DNA of 64,000 nt from contig NZ_CP022989.1 in the NCBI RefSeq assembly GCF_002278075.1, positions 310,001 through 374,000 on the forward strand, given 5' to 3'. The notes under the pieces were generated by a model. That model was not told the DNA's origin, ran no database searches, and saw only the letters and a list, made by a program, of their open reading frames with translations. How positions within the stretch are numbered: position 1 is the stretch's first letter; every line of letters starts with the position of its first letter. The translations under genes and the position numbers were made by a program. This document shows, piece after piece, positions 35,596 through 44,911 of this stretch. The stretch comes from Paraburkholderia aromaticivorans. GTDB taxonomy: Bacteria > Pseudomonadota > Gammaproteobacteria > Burkholderiales > Burkholderiaceae.

Positions 35596-37257
35596 ATGGC
35601 GTTCTCATTCCTCACATCCGCTCGAACACGGGCACGCACCCTGGCACGACGGCTCGCGCGGCGCGGCATAGCCGGCGCCGCGCTCGTGCTGCTCGCCGGA
35701 GCACCGCTCACCGCCTTCGCGCTGACGCAAGCCGATGTGGCGCCGCTTGCCGGCGACGACTTCGATGCGAAATCCGCGGCCATCGACAAACTGATCGCCA
35801 ATCACGACAAGGAGTCGATGGCGGTGCTCAAGGCCCTGTCCGAAGACGGCGCGCTCGCCACCGATTCGGGCGCCGTGCTGCTGCAGGACGGCGACACCGC
35901 GAAGGACGCGGTCACCGGCAAGACCGTCGCCGCGGGCGATGCCCAGCCGGTCACGCTGAACAATCTGCTGCGCTCGAAAGTGGCCGGCGCGCTGTCGGGC
36001 CTGCAGCTCGATTCGCCGGACAAGGCGGCACGTGAAGCCGCGATCACCGCGCTGCTGCAGAACCCGGATCCGTCGATCAAACCGCTCGTCGACGCGGCTC
36101 GCGCAAAGGAAACCGATCCCGCGCTGAAGAAGCGCCTCGACACTTTGTGGGCGATGACCGCGCTGCACGACGCCGACCCCGCAAGGCGCCTCGAAGCCGT
36201 GCAACTGGTCGCCGCGCGACACGACCTCGACATGAACGAGCTGCTGCGGCCGATCGTCGCGAAGAAGCCGGACGGCACCTTCGTGGAAGCCGACGACCGC
36301 GTGCGCGCCGCCGCGCAAAGCGGCATCGACGAACTCGACGCGATCCAGCGCCGCAGCCAGATCGCCGGCACGCTGTTCGCGGGCCTCTCGCTTGGCAGCG
36401 TGCTGCTGCTCGCCGCGCTGGGCCTTGCCATCACCTATGGGTTGATCGGCGTGATCAACATGGCGCACGGCGAATTCCTGATGATCGGCGCGTACGCGAC
36501 CTATGTCGTGCAGAACCTCTTTCAGCGTTTCGCGCCCGGCGCGTTCGACTGGTATCCGCTGCTCGCCATTCCGGCCTCGTTCGTCGCCGCGGGGCTGGTG
36601 GGCATCGTGCTCGAACGGCTGGTGCTGAAGCATCTGTACGGCCGCCCGCTCGAAACGCTGCTGACCACCTTCGGCGTCAGCCTGATCCTGATTCAGGCGA
36701 CGCGCATGCTGTTCGGCGCGCAGAACGTGCAGGTGGTCAACCCGGCGTGGATGAGCGGCGGCGTCACCGTGCTGCCCAATCTGATCCTGCCGTACAACCG
36801 GCTCGCGATTCTCGCGTTCTCGCTGATCGTGGTCGGCATCGCGTGGGCTGTGCTCACCAAGACGCGGCTCGGCCTGTTCGTGCGCGCCGTGACGCAGAAC
36901 CGGCGCATGGCGGCCTGTGTCGGCGTGAAGACCGCACGGGTCGATTCGTATGCGTTCGCGTTCGGCGCGGGCATCGCCGGTCTGGGTGGCTGTGCGCTCT
37001 CGCAGATCGGCAACGTCGGACCGGACCTCGGCCAGAGCTACATCATCGATTCGTTCATGGCCGTGGTGCTGGGCGGCGTCGGCCAGTTGGCCGGCACGGT
37101 AATCGGCGGCTTCGGCCTCGGACTCATCAGCAAGGCGATCGAACCGTTCTGGGGCGCGGTGCTCGCGAAGATCGCCGTGCTCGTGCTGATCGTGTTGTTC
37201 ATCCAGAAGCGTCCGCAGGGCATGTTCGCCCTCAAGGGCCGTAGCGCGGAGGCATGA
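35596..37257 (+). CDS. urtB: Urea ABC transporter permease UrtB
   Basis: A 553-aa LivH-type permease subunit. After a signal-like hydrophobic segment it has the UrtB-specific periplasmic N-terminal domain (about residues 40-255, helical repeats with PDKAAREAAITALLQNPDP). A membrane domain with about 8 helices follows, including GLAITYGLIGVINMAHGEF and a GRPLETLLTTFGVSLIL cytoplasmic loop. I start it at ATG 35,596 preceded by AAAGG. It overlaps no gene, and urtC follows after 1 bp. Confidence 0.94.
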   Translation: MAFSFLTSARTRARTLARRLARRGIAGAALVLLAGAPLTAFALTQADVAPLAGDDFDAKSAAIDKLIANHDKESMAVLKALSEDGALATDSGAVLLQDGDTAKDAVTGKTVAAGDAQPVTLNNLLRSKVAGALSGLQLDSPDKAAREAAITALLQNPDPSIKPLVDAARAKETDPALKKRLDTLWAMTALHDADPARRLEAVQLVAARHDLDMNELLRPIVAKKPDGTFVEADDRVRAAAQSGIDELDAIQRRSQIAGTLFAGLSLGSVLLLAALGLAITYGLIGVINMAHGEFLMIGAYATYVVQNLFQRFAPGAFDWYPLLAIPASFVAAGLVGIVLERLVLKHLYGRPLETLLTTFGVSLILIQATRMLFGAQNVQVVNPAWMSGGVTVLPNLILPYNRLAILAFSLIVVGIAWAVLTKTRLGLFVRAVTQNRRMAACVGVKTARVDSYAFAFGAGIAGLGGCALSQIGNVGPDLGQSYIIDSFMAVVLGGVGQLAGTVIGGFGLGLISKAIEPFWGAVLAKIAVLVLIVLFIQKRPQGMFALKGRSAEA

Positions 37258-37258
37258 G

Positions 37259-38443
37259 ATGACATCTGCAACTTCATCGGCTCACGTCGGCGCAAGCGGC
37301 GGCGGCGCGCTCGCCGGACGCGAAGCGCAAGCGGGTTTCGCGCTCGGCCTGCCGCCGCGCCCCGCGCTGCTGTCACGGCGGGCGTGGCTCGCGCTGATCG
37401 CGTTGATCATCGTCTTCGGCCTCGGCGTGCCGTTCGCAACGCTAGTCGTGCCGGAGACGAGCGCGCTGCATCTGTCGGCGTACGCGATGACGATCACCGG
37501 CAAGTTCATGTGCTACGCGATCGCGGCGTTGGCGCTCGATCTCGTATGGGGCTACTGCGGCATTCTGAGCCTGGGGCACGCGCTGTTCTTCGCGCTCGGC
37601 GGCTACGCGATCGGTATGTATCTGATGCGCTCGATCGGCCACGAAGGCAAATACGGCAGCGACCTGCCCGACTTCATGGTGTTTCTCGACTGGCATCACT
37701 TGCCCTGGTACTGGCAAGGCACGCAGCATCTCGGCTACGCACTGTTGCTGGTGGTGCTGGTGCCGGCGGTGGTCGCGTGGGTGTTCGGCTTCTTCACGTT
37801 CCGCTCGCGGGTGAAGGGCGTGTATCTGTCGATCATCACGCAGGCCATGACCTTCGCCGCGATGCTGCTGTTCTATCGCAACGAGACGGGCTTCGGCGGC
37901 AATAACGGCTTTACCGACTTCAAGCGCATTGGCGGCTTTCCCATCACGCATCCAGGCACGCGCACCGCGCTGCTGCTGATCACGTTCGCCGTGCTTATCC
38001 TCGCGTTCCTCGGCGCGCGCGCCATCGTCACCTCGAAGCTCGGCCGCGTGGTAACCGCGGTGCGCGACGGCGAAACGCGCCTGATGTTCCTCGGCTACAG
38101 CCCGCTCGCCTACAAGCTGTTCGTATGGACGGTGTCCGCCGTGTTGTGCGGCATTGCCGGCGCGCTGTACGTGCCGCAGGTCGGCATCATCAACCCGGGC
38201 GAGATGTCGCCGGGCAACTCGATCGAAATGGCGATCTGGGTTGCCGTGGGCGGACGCGGCACGCTGATCGGCCCGATCATCGGCGCGTTTGCCGTGAATG
38301 GCGCGAAGAGCTTCTTTACGGCGAACTTCCCTGAATACTGGCTGTTCTTTCTCGGTCTGATTTTCGTGCTGGTCCCGCTGTTCCTGCCGAACGGCATCAT
38401 GGGGCTGATCGAACTCGTGACGCGCAAAAGGAACCGCTCATGA
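37259..38443 (+). CDS. urtC: Urea ABC transporter permease UrtC
   Basis: A 394-aa LivM-type permease. A Gly/Ala-rich cytoplasmic N-terminus of about 40 residues is followed by about 9-10 membrane helices. YCGILSLGHALFFALGGYAIG is typical of UrtC. Its end overlaps the urtD start by 4 bp (ATGA). Confidence 0.95.
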   Translation: MTSATSSAHVGASGGGALAGREAQAGFALGLPPRPALLSRRAWLALIALIIVFGLGVPFATLVVPETSALHLSAYAMTITGKFMCYAIAALALDLVWGYCGILSLGHALFFALGGYAIGMYLMRSIGHEGKYGSDLPDFMVFLDWHHLPWYWQGTQHLGYALLLVVLVPAVVAWVFGFFTFRSRVKGVYLSIITQAMTFAAMLLFYRNETGFGGNNGFTDFKRIGGFPITHPGTRTALLLITFAVLILAFLGARAIVTSKLGRVVTAVRDGETRLMFLGYSPLAYKLFVWTVSAVLCGIAGALYVPQVGIINPGEMSPGNSIEMAIWVAVGGRGTLIGPIIGAFAVNGAKSFFTANFPEYWLFFLGLIFVLVPLFLPNGIMGLIELVTRKRNRS

Positions 38444-39303
38444 ACGAAAACCCGATGGTTCCTGATCTGGCGTTACCGGAAGATCCCGCTGAAACCTCGT
38501 TGAGCGGTGTGGCGAGCATGGGCCGCGCGGTCGTGCCCGGCGAGATCGACGTGTCGCACGGCACGATCCTGTATCTCGAAGACGTGACCGTGAGCTTCGA
38601 CGGTTTTCGTGCATTGAACGCGTTGACGCTGACGATCGACGCCGGCGAATTGCGCTGCATCATCGGTCCGAACGGCGCCGGCAAGACGACCATGATGGAC
38701 GTCATTACCGGCAAGACCGAGCCGGATTCCGGCAAGGTGTTTCTCGGCCAGTCGATCGATCTGACGCGTATGAACGAGCCGTCCATCGCGCGTGCAGGCA
38801 TTGGCCGCAAATTTCAGAAGCCCACGGTGTTCGAACAGCATCCCGTGTGGGAAAACCTCGAACTGGCGATGAAGGCCGACAAGGGTTGGTGGGCCTCGCT
38901 ACGCGCGCGGCTCGACCGCGAGGCACAGGCGCGCATCGAAGAGACGCTGGCGTTGATCGGCCTCGAGAGCGAAGCGCGGCGTCTTGCCGGCGAACTGTCG
39001 CACGGCCAGAAGCAACGGCTCGAAATCGGCATGCTGCTGATGCAGCAACCGGCGCTGCTCCTGCTCGACGAGCCGGCCGCCGGCATGACCGACGACGAAA
39101 CCATGCAGTTAGCCGAATTGCTCAATCATCTGCGCGGCACCTGTTCGATGATGGTCGTCGAGCACGATATGGAGTTCGTGGCGGCGCTATCAGGCTCGAC
39201 CGGCAAGGTGACGGTGATGGCCGAAGGACGTGTGCTCGCGCACGGCACGCTCGACGAAGTGAAGCGCGATGAGACGGTCATCGAGTCTTATCTGGGCCGG
39301 TGA
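38440..39303 (+). CDS. urtD: Urea ABC transporter ATPase UrtD
   Basis: A 287-aa LivG-type ATPase with Walker A GPNGAGKTT at 76-84, the signature-like LSHGQKQRLEIGMLL and Walker B LLLLDEPAAGM. The N-terminal extension of about 40 residues before the ABC domain is common in UrtD. It energises UrtBC together with UrtE. Confidence 0.94.
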   Translation: MNENPMVPDLALPEDPAETSLSGVASMGRAVVPGEIDVSHGTILYLEDVTVSFDGFRALNALTLTIDAGELRCIIGPNGAGKTTMMDVITGKTEPDSGKVFLGQSIDLTRMNEPSIARAGIGRKFQKPTVFEQHPVWENLELAMKADKGWWASLRARLDREAQARIEETLALIGLESEARRLAGELSHGQKQRLEIGMLLMQQPALLLLDEPAAGMTDDETMQLAELLNHLRGTCSMMVVEHDMEFVAALSGSTGKVTVMAEGRVLAHGTLDEVKRDETVIESYLGR

Positions 39304-39348
39304 AGCGGGTCTCTCAAACGGGACGGTGAAACAAAGGGTCGAACGGAC

Positions 39349-40041
39349 ATGCTAGAAGTAGAAAACCTGAACCAGTACTACGGCGGCAGCCACATCCTGC
39401 GCGATGTGAAGCTCACCGTGCCCGACGGCAAACTCACTGTCCTGCTCGGCCGCAACGGCGTGGGAAAGACCACGTTGCTGCGCTGCCTGATGGGCGTGGT
39501 GCAAACGAAGAGCGGCTCGATCGCCTGGCGCGGCGCGGCGATCACCAAACTGCCGACCTACTCGCGCGTGGAAAAAGGCCTTGCTTATGTGCCGCAAGGC
39601 CGCGATATCTTTCCGCGGCTGACCGTCGAGGAAAATCTGCTGGTGGGCGCCGCCAGCAAGAAGGCGCCCAAGAAGATCCCGGATCGTATCTACGAACTGT
39701 TCCCAGTGTTAAAGGATATGCGCAGCCGGCGCGGCGGCGATCTCTCCGGCGGGCAGCAGCAACAGCTCGCCATTGGCCGCGCGTTGATGAGCGATCCCCA
39801 ACTGTTGATTCTCGACGAGCCCACCGAGGGCATTCAGCCTTCGATCATTCAGGATATCGGCCGCACGCTGCGTCAACTGGTCGAGGAAATGGGCATGACG
39901 GTGCTGCTCGTCGAGCAGTATTACGACTTCGCCAAAGAGATCGCGGATCGGTATTGGGTGATGAGCCGCGGCGAGATCATCGCGGGCGGAGAAGGCGCCA
40001 ATATGGATGCCGATGGCGTGCGCACGCTGATCGCCGTGTGA
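39349..40041 (+). CDS. urtE: Urea ABC transporter ATPase UrtE
   Basis: A 230-aa LivF-type ATPase with Walker A GRNGVGKTT at 34-42, signature DLSGGQQQQLAIGRAL and Walker B LLILDEPTEGIQPSI. MLEVENLNQYYGGSHILRDV is the typical UrtE start. It closes the transporter set; ureD follows after 116 bp on the same strand. Confidence 0.95.
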   Translation: MLEVENLNQYYGGSHILRDVKLTVPDGKLTVLLGRNGVGKTTLLRCLMGVVQTKSGSIAWRGAAITKLPTYSRVEKGLAYVPQGRDIFPRLTVEENLLVGAASKKAPKKIPDRIYELFPVLKDMRSRRGGDLSGGQQQQLAIGRALMSDPQLLILDEPTEGIQPSIIQDIGRTLRQLVEEMGMTVLLVEQYYDFAKEIADRYWVMSRGEIIAGGEGANMDADGVRTLIAV

Positions 40042-40157
40042 GCGGCGTCACGCACCGCGCGTGCTATTCTCGACGCATCCTGTGGCAGCGCGGTTGAGCG
40101 CTGTCTGACGTGCGCAGGCACGCTTTGCTGTTCTCCGTCTGGTCGCATTTCATTCGC

Positions 40158-41039
40158 ATGTCGCTTCACGAAAATCACGCTACCCTCGCTATCGCGCAAG
40201 CCGGCGCACATTCGCAATGGCGCGCGCGCCTTGAACTCGGTTTTGTCAGGGATGGCGAGCGGACTACGCTCAAGCATCGGCTGCATGATGGGCCTTTGCG
40301 GGTTCAAAGGCCGCTCTATCCGGAAGGATATGGCGTTTGTCATGCGGTGATCGTGCATCCGCCTGGTGGGATCGCGGGCGGTGATGAGCTCGCTATCGAT
40401 GTTGCGGTTGGCGACGCAGCGCATGCTGTCATTACCACGCCTGGGGCGACCAAGTGGTACAAGTCCAATGGGCGTGAAGCGCAACAGCGTATCGATGTGC
40501 GTGTCGGCGCGCGGGCGAAGCTCGATTGGCTGCCGCAAAACAATATCGTGTTCGATCAGGCTAATGCGAAGCTGGATTTTTCGTTGACCCTCGGCGAGGG
40601 TGCCACGGCTTTGGGATGGGATGCAACTCAACTCGGACGGCAGGCTGCCGGTGAGCGGTGGTCGGAGGGGAGCTTGCGTTCGCTGTCGCGGATCGTTGGC
40701 GCTGACGGCGAATTGCTTTGGCTCGAGCGGGCCAGCCTCTCGGCGAATGACTCGCTGCGCGATGCGGCTCAGGGGCTCGCCGGGTTTCCTGCTTATGGAA
40801 CGCTTTGGGCGGTCGGCGCGGCTTGCGATGATGCGCTCGCTGAAGCGCTTACCGCTCAGTTGTCGTTTGATGGGTCGCTTAGAGGTGCGGCTTCTTGTGT
40901 GACCTCTGGGGTGGTGATCGTGCGCGCTGTCTCGCGGTCTATGGAGACGCTGCAGCGGGCTTTGACTCAGTGCTGGCTTCAGTTGCGGCCGGTTGTGCAT
41001 GGGGTTGGGGCTCTGCCTTTGCGGATTTGGGCGACTTGA
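40158..41039 (+). CDS. ureD: Urease accessory protein UreD
   Basis: A 293-aa scaffold for urease activation: UreD binds apo-urease and, with UreF and UreG, allows nickel delivery. Recognised by [24 protein letters not shown] and [14 protein letters not shown] start it at ATG 40,158; the frame opens at a GTG at 40,110. It is separated from ureABCEFG by a dispersed repeat and a binding-protein gene. From about 40,250 onward the codons become markedly G/T-rich, most strongly near the 3' end, which runs straight into repeat copy C. Confidence 0.93.
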   Translation: MSLHENHATLAIAQAGAHSQWRARLELGFVRDGERTTLKHRLHDGPLRVQRPLYPEGYGVCHAVIVHPPGGIAGGDELAIDVAVGDAAHAVITTPGATKWYKSNGREAQQRIDVRVGARAKLDWLPQNNIVFDQANAKLDFSLTLGEGATALGWDATQLGRQAAGERWSEGSLRSLSRIVGADGELLWLERASLSANDSLRDAAQGLAGFPAYGTLWAVGAACDDALAEALTAQLSFDGSLRGAASCVTSGVVIVRAVSRSMETLQRALTQCWLQLRPVVHGVGALPLRIWAT

Positions 41040-41063
41040 ATTTGGTGGGTTTTTTTGGTTTTT

Positions 41064-41297
41064 GGCCTTTCCTTGATTTCTTAGTGGTCCATTAGCGTTG
41101 CCCCTGTGCGGGGCGGCACTCACTTTCTTTGCCGCCGCAAAGAAAGTAAGCAAAGAAAGCGGCTTTGAACCGCCAGCTTATAAGCGGGCCCCTCGCGCAG
41201 CCTCGGTAGTGGTGCATCTGGAATCTGGGTTCTCGCACATTCCCCGTCTGTGACACAGCAGTCATTCTTCCGGCGGCGCTGCGCGCGCCGTCGCGGT
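41064..41297 (+). repeat. Dispersed hairpin repeat, copy C
   Basis: Third copy of the element seen at 10,140 and (inverted) 11,916, in the same orientation as A. The GGCCTTTCCTTG end, GCCCC/GGGGC hairpin, a slightly shortened long stem (CTTTCTTTGC/GCAAAGAAAG), the conserved tail and the CGGCGGCGCTGCGCGCGCCGT extension shared with B are all present. It interrupts the urease locus between ureD and the next sigma-54 promoter, and its hairpins probably end the urt-ureD transcript. Confidence 0.85.
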
Positions 41298-41358
41298 ATT
41301 CGTGGATGCTTTCCTGCGGAAAGTGACCGCTCTCCTTTCACCGTCGTAAGACGCGTCG

Positions 41359-41375
41359 CGCACCAATTTGGCGCG
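41359..41375. promoter_or_regulatory. NtrC-like upstream element of the second urea-locus promoter
   Basis: CGCACCAATTTGGCGCG is a near-palindrome that fits TGCACC-N5-GGTGCA with GC-rich substitutions and shares the core GCACCAATTT with the element at 33,900. It lies 80 bp before the -24 box. Confidence 0.6.
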
Positions 41376-41438
41376 TCGCGTTGCGTCAATTACGTGCGCC
41401 CGTTATTTCGTCGGCCGGCAGCCCATGCTGCACCGCCA

Positions 41439-41454
41439 TGGCACATACCTTGCA
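41439..41454 (+). promoter_or_regulatory. Sigma-54 promoter upstream of the binding protein and ureABCEFG
   Basis: TGGCACATACCTTGCA is a perfect -24/-12 match (TGGCAC-N5-TTGCA; GG and GC 10 bp apart). The expected start near 41,465 is about 74 nt before the ATG at 41,539. It rules out the longer open frame that begins at 41,368. Confidence 0.88.
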
Positions 41455-41538
41455 TCAAAATCCCCCACGATGCTGCCGCACCCTGACGGCAGCCGACCGG
41501 CTCGCTGCCACCACCTCCGCCACCTCCGCTCACAGAAC

Positions 41539-42342
41539 ATGACACGATCGACTCTCCGCCCCGCGCGTCGCGCCTGGCTCGCCGCATTGTTGCTCTCGCC
41601 CGTCCTCGCCATCCATGCGCCCGCCGCTCACGCGGACACCCTCGATAACATTGCCAAGGCCGGCGTGCTGAAAGTCGCCGTGCCGGAGGACTATCCGCCG
41701 TTCGGTTCGGTCGGCGCGGATATGAAACCGCAAGGCTACGATATCGACACCGCCGCCCTGCTCGCGAAGTCGATGAACGTGAAGCTCGAACTCGTCCCGG
41801 TCAACAGCGCCAACCGCATTCCGTATCTGCAAACGGGTAAGGTCGATCTGGTGATCTCGTCGCTCGGCAAGACGCCGGATCGCGAGAAGGTGATCGACTT
41901 CTCGAGCGCCTATGCGCCGTACTACCAGGGCGTGTTCGGTCCCGCCGATATCAAGGTCAGCGGCCCCGCCGATCTGACCGGCAAAACGGTCGGCGCAACC
42001 CGCGGCGCGCTGGAAGAAATCGGCCTCACGCAAATGGCGCCGAACGCGACCATCAAGCGCTTCGAGGACAACAACGCGACCATCGCCGCGTTCCTCTCGG
42101 GCCAGGTGCAGTTGATCGCCGCGGGCAATATCGTCGCGGCCGCGATCCTCGCGAAGAATCCGCCGCGTCGGCCGGAACCGAAGTTCGTGATCAAGAATTC
42201 GCCGTGCTTCGTCGGCATGAACAAGAACGAGCCGCGCCTGCAGCAGAAAGTGAACGCGGCCATCGCGCAGGCGAAGCAGGACGGCACGCTCAACACGATG
42301 TCGAAGAAGTGGTTCAGCGCACCGCTGCCGGCCGATCTGTAA
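41539..42342 (+). CDS. Family 3 (amino acid-type) extracellular solute-binding protein in the urease locus
   Basis: A 267-aa periplasmic binding protein of the polar amino acid group. The signal peptide (about 1-34, RRAWLAALLLSPVLAIHAPA) ends AHA. The mature part starts TLDNIAKAGVLKVAVPEDYPPFG, with DLVISSLGKTPDREKVIDFS typical of the family. It has no permease or ATPase partner in the window. Its own sigma-54 promoter and position ahead of ureA suggest a nitrogen-scavenging role and possibly shared transcription with ureABCEFG. The ligand is unknown. Confidence 0.88.
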   Translation: MTRSTLRPARRAWLAALLLSPVLAIHAPAAHADTLDNIAKAGVLKVAVPEDYPPFGSVGADMKPQGYDIDTAALLAKSMNVKLELVPVNSANRIPYLQTGKVDLVISSLGKTPDREKVIDFSSAYAPYYQGVFGPADIKVSGPADLTGKTVGATRGALEEIGLTQMAPNATIKRFEDNNATIAAFLSGQVQLIAAGNIVAAAILAKNPPRRPEPKFVIKNSPCFVGMNKNEPRLQQKVNAAIAQAKQDGTLNTMSKKWFSAPLPADL

Positions 42343-42517
42343 GCGTGCCGTTAGGCGAAATTGATACCGTGACCGGCTTATCCGGCATTGCATTCGTCAT
42401 GGACGCATCCCGTGCCTCGCACCTGATCGCGGCCATGACGCGCAGCGCCTATCATTGTCGCAGCCGGTCCCGACCAGGACCGCCGCCACAACCGTTGCAA
42501 CCCTACGCACACATTCG

Positions 42518-42820
42518 ATGAAGCTGACACCTCGCGAGAAGGACAAGCTGCTGATCTTCACCGCCGCGCTGCTTGCCGAACGGCGCCGCGCACGCGGCCT
42601 CAAACTGAACTACCCGGAAGCGATCGCCTTCATCACCGCCGAGCTGATGGAAGCGGCGCGCGACGGCAAGACCGTCGCCGAAGTGATGCACTACGGCACC
42701 ACGCTGCTCACCCGTGACGACGTCATGGAAGGCGTGCCCGAGATGATCCCCGACATCCAGGTCGAAGCCACGTTCCCCGACGGCACCAAGCTCGTCACCG
42801 TTCACCACCCGATTCCTTAA
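42518..42820 (+). CDS. ureA: Urease subunit gamma
   Basis: A 100-aa gamma subunit of the (UreABC)3 nickel enzyme that hydrolyses urea to ammonia and carbamate. It starts [20 protein letters not shown], the family signature; the frame is open to 42,455. [22 protein letters not shown] is also conserved. It lies 175 bp after the binding-protein gene and 18 bp before ureB. Confidence 0.97.
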   Translation: MKLTPREKDKLLIFTAALLAERRRARGLKLNYPEAIAFITAELMEAARDGKTVAEVMHYGTTLLTRDDVMEGVPEMIPDIQVEATFPDGTKLVTVHHPIP

Positions 42821-42838
42821 ACACGCAAGGCAGCCCAG

Positions 42839-43144
42839 ATGATTCCCGGCGAATTCCTCATCGACGACGGCGAACACGAGCTCAACGCGGGCCGCGCCAC
42901 CGTCACGGTGGTCGTGTCGAATACCGGCGACCGTCCGGTGCAGATCGGCTCGCACTACCACTTCTATGAAGTGAACGAAGCGCTCGCGTTCGATCGTGAA
43001 GCCGCGCGCGGCTTCCGGCTGAACATCGCGGCGGGCACCGCCGTGCGCTTCGAGCCCGGTCAGGAACGCACCGTCGAGCTGGTCGAACTGGCGGGCGAGC
43101 GCGTCGTCTACGGCTTCAACGGCAAGGTGATGGGCAAGCTGTGA
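42839..43144 (+). CDS. ureB: Urease subunit beta
   Basis: A 101-aa beta subunit, recognised by [37 protein letters not shown] and the C-terminal [12 protein letters not shown]. It is structural and packs around the alpha subunit. Next gene ureC follows by 58 bp. Confidence 0.97.
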   Translation: MIPGEFLIDDGEHELNAGRATVTVVVSNTGDRPVQIGSHYHFYEVNEALAFDREAARGFRLNIAAGTAVRFEPGQERTVELVELAGERVVYGFNGKVMGKL

Positions 43145-43202
43145 TGCCCCACCCTCTCGCGGCACGCGCCCAGACCGCCTTGCTCATTTCCGGACCCACA
43201 CC

Positions 43203-44909
43203 ATGACCTTACGCATTGGCCGCCGCGCATACGCGGAAATGTTCGGCCCCACCACCGGCGACCGCGTGCGCCTCGCCGACACCGAGTTGCTGATCGAAGT
43301 CGAGCGCGACTTCACCACCTACGGCGAAGAAGTGAAATTCGGCGGCGGCAAAGTGATTCGCGACGGCATGGGCCAGTCGCAACGCGTGCATGCCGAGGTG
43401 GTCGATACCGTCGTGACGAATGCGGTGATTCTCGATCACTGGGGCATCGTCAAGGCCGACATCGGCATCAAGAACGGCCGCATCGCCGCGATCGGCAAAG
43501 CGGGCAATCCCGACATCCAGCCGAACGTGACGATCGCGATCGGCGCGTCCACCGAGGTGATCGCGGGCGAAGGCCTGATCGTCACGGCGGGCGGCATCGA
43601 TACGCACATTCACTTCATCAGCCCGCAGCAGATCGAAGAAGCGCTCGCGAGCGGCGTGACCACGATGCTCGGCGGCGGCACAGGTCCCGCCACCGGCACG
43701 AACGCAACCACCTGCACGCCGGGCCCGTGGCACCTCGAACGCATGCTGCAAGCGGCCGACGGTTATCCGATGAATCTCGGCTTTCTCGGCAAGGGCAACG
43801 TGAGCCAGCCGCAACCGGCGCTGGAGCAGATCGCCGCCGGCGCGATCGGGCTGAAGCTGCACGAGGACTGGGGCACGACGCCCGCCGCGATCGACAACTG
43901 CCTCTCGGTTGCCGACGATACCGACACGCAGGTCGCGATTCACACAGATACGCTGAACGAAGCAGGTTTCGTCGAAGCGACCGTGGCCGCGTTCAAGGGC
44001 CGCACGATTCACACGTATCACACGGAAGGCGCGGGCGGCGGCCACGCACCGGACATCATCAAGGTATGCGGCGAAGCGAACGTGCTGCCCTCCTCGACCA
44101 ATCCGACGCGCCCGTACACCGTCAATACGCTCGAAGAGCATCTCGACATGCTGATGGTGTGCCACCACCTGGATCCGTCGATTGCGGAAGACATCGCTTT
44201 CGCGGAGTCGCGCATTCGCCGCGAGACCATCGCCGCCGAAGACATCCTGCATGACCTCGGCGCGCTGTCCATGCTGTCGTCGGACTCGCAGGCCATGGGC
44301 CGGGTGGGCGAAGTGATCATCCGCACGTGGCAGACGGCGCACAAGATGAAAGTGCAACGCGGCGCGCTGCCCGAAGACAACGCGCGGCACGACAACTTCC
44401 GCGCAAAGCGCTACGTCGCCAAATACACGATCAACCCGGCGATCACGCACGGCATCGCGCATGAAGTCGGCTCGATCGAGCCGGGCAAGTGGGCCGATCT
44501 GGTGTTCTGGGAGCCGGCGTTTTTCGGCATCAAGCCGTCGCTGATTCTCAAGGGCGGCATGATCGCGATGGCGCAGATGGGCGACCCGAACGCGTCGATC
44601 CCCACACCGCAGCCGGTGCACTATCGCGAGATGTTCGCGACGCGCGGCGGCGCATTGGGGCGCACGTCGCTCACCTTCGTCTCGCAGATGGCCGCGGACG
44701 CCGGCGTCGCCGAACGCTACGGCCTGAACAAGCGTATCGTTGCGGTCAGGAACTGCCGCAACATTTCGAAGGCGGACATGATCCACAACGCGTGGCGTCC
44801 GGCGATCAGCGTCGATCCGGAAACCTATCAGGTGATTGCCGACGGTCAGTTGCTGACCTGCGAACCGGCCACCGTGCTGCCGATGGCGCAACGCTACTTC
44901 CTGTTCTGA
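43203..44909 (+). CDS. ureC: Urease subunit alpha (catalytic)
   Basis: The 568-aa catalytic subunit with the di-nickel centre. Expected ligands are present: H135 and H137 (DTHIH), carbamylated K218 (GLKLHEDWG), H247 (IHTDT), H273 (TYHTEG) and D361. The mobile flap has C320-H321 (VCHHLD). All match the numbering of the Klebsiella enzyme plus one, so the enzyme should be active. Confidence 0.98.
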   Translation: MTLRIGRRAYAEMFGPTTGDRVRLADTELLIEVERDFTTYGEEVKFGGGKVIRDGMGQSQRVHAEVVDTVVTNAVILDHWGIVKADIGIKNGRIAAIGKAGNPDIQPNVTIAIGASTEVIAGEGLIVTAGGIDTHIHFISPQQIEEALASGVTTMLGGGTGPATGTNATTCTPGPWHLERMLQAADGYPMNLGFLGKGNVSQPQPALEQIAAGAIGLKLHEDWGTTPAAIDNCLSVADDTDTQVAIHTDTLNEAGFVEATVAAFKGRTIHTYHTEGAGGGHAPDIIKVCGEANVLPSSTNPTRPYTVNTLEEHLDMLMVCHHLDPSIAEDIAFAESRIRRETIAAEDILHDLGALSMLSSDSQAMGRVGEVIIRTWQTAHKMKVQRGALPEDNARHDNFRAKRYVAKYTINPAITHGIAHEVGSIEPGKWADLVFWEPAFFGIKPSLILKGGMIAMAQMGDPNASIPTPQPVHYREMFATRGGALGRTSLTFVSQMAADAGVAERYGLNKRIVAVRNCRNISKADMIHNAWRPAISVDPETYQVIADGQLLTCEPATVLPMAQRYFLF

Positions 44910-44911
44910 CC

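Noticed and set aside
41368..41538. N-terminal extension of the family-3 binding protein
   Set aside because: The extension would contain the sigma-54 promoter at 41,439-41,454, and the signal peptide begins at 41,539.
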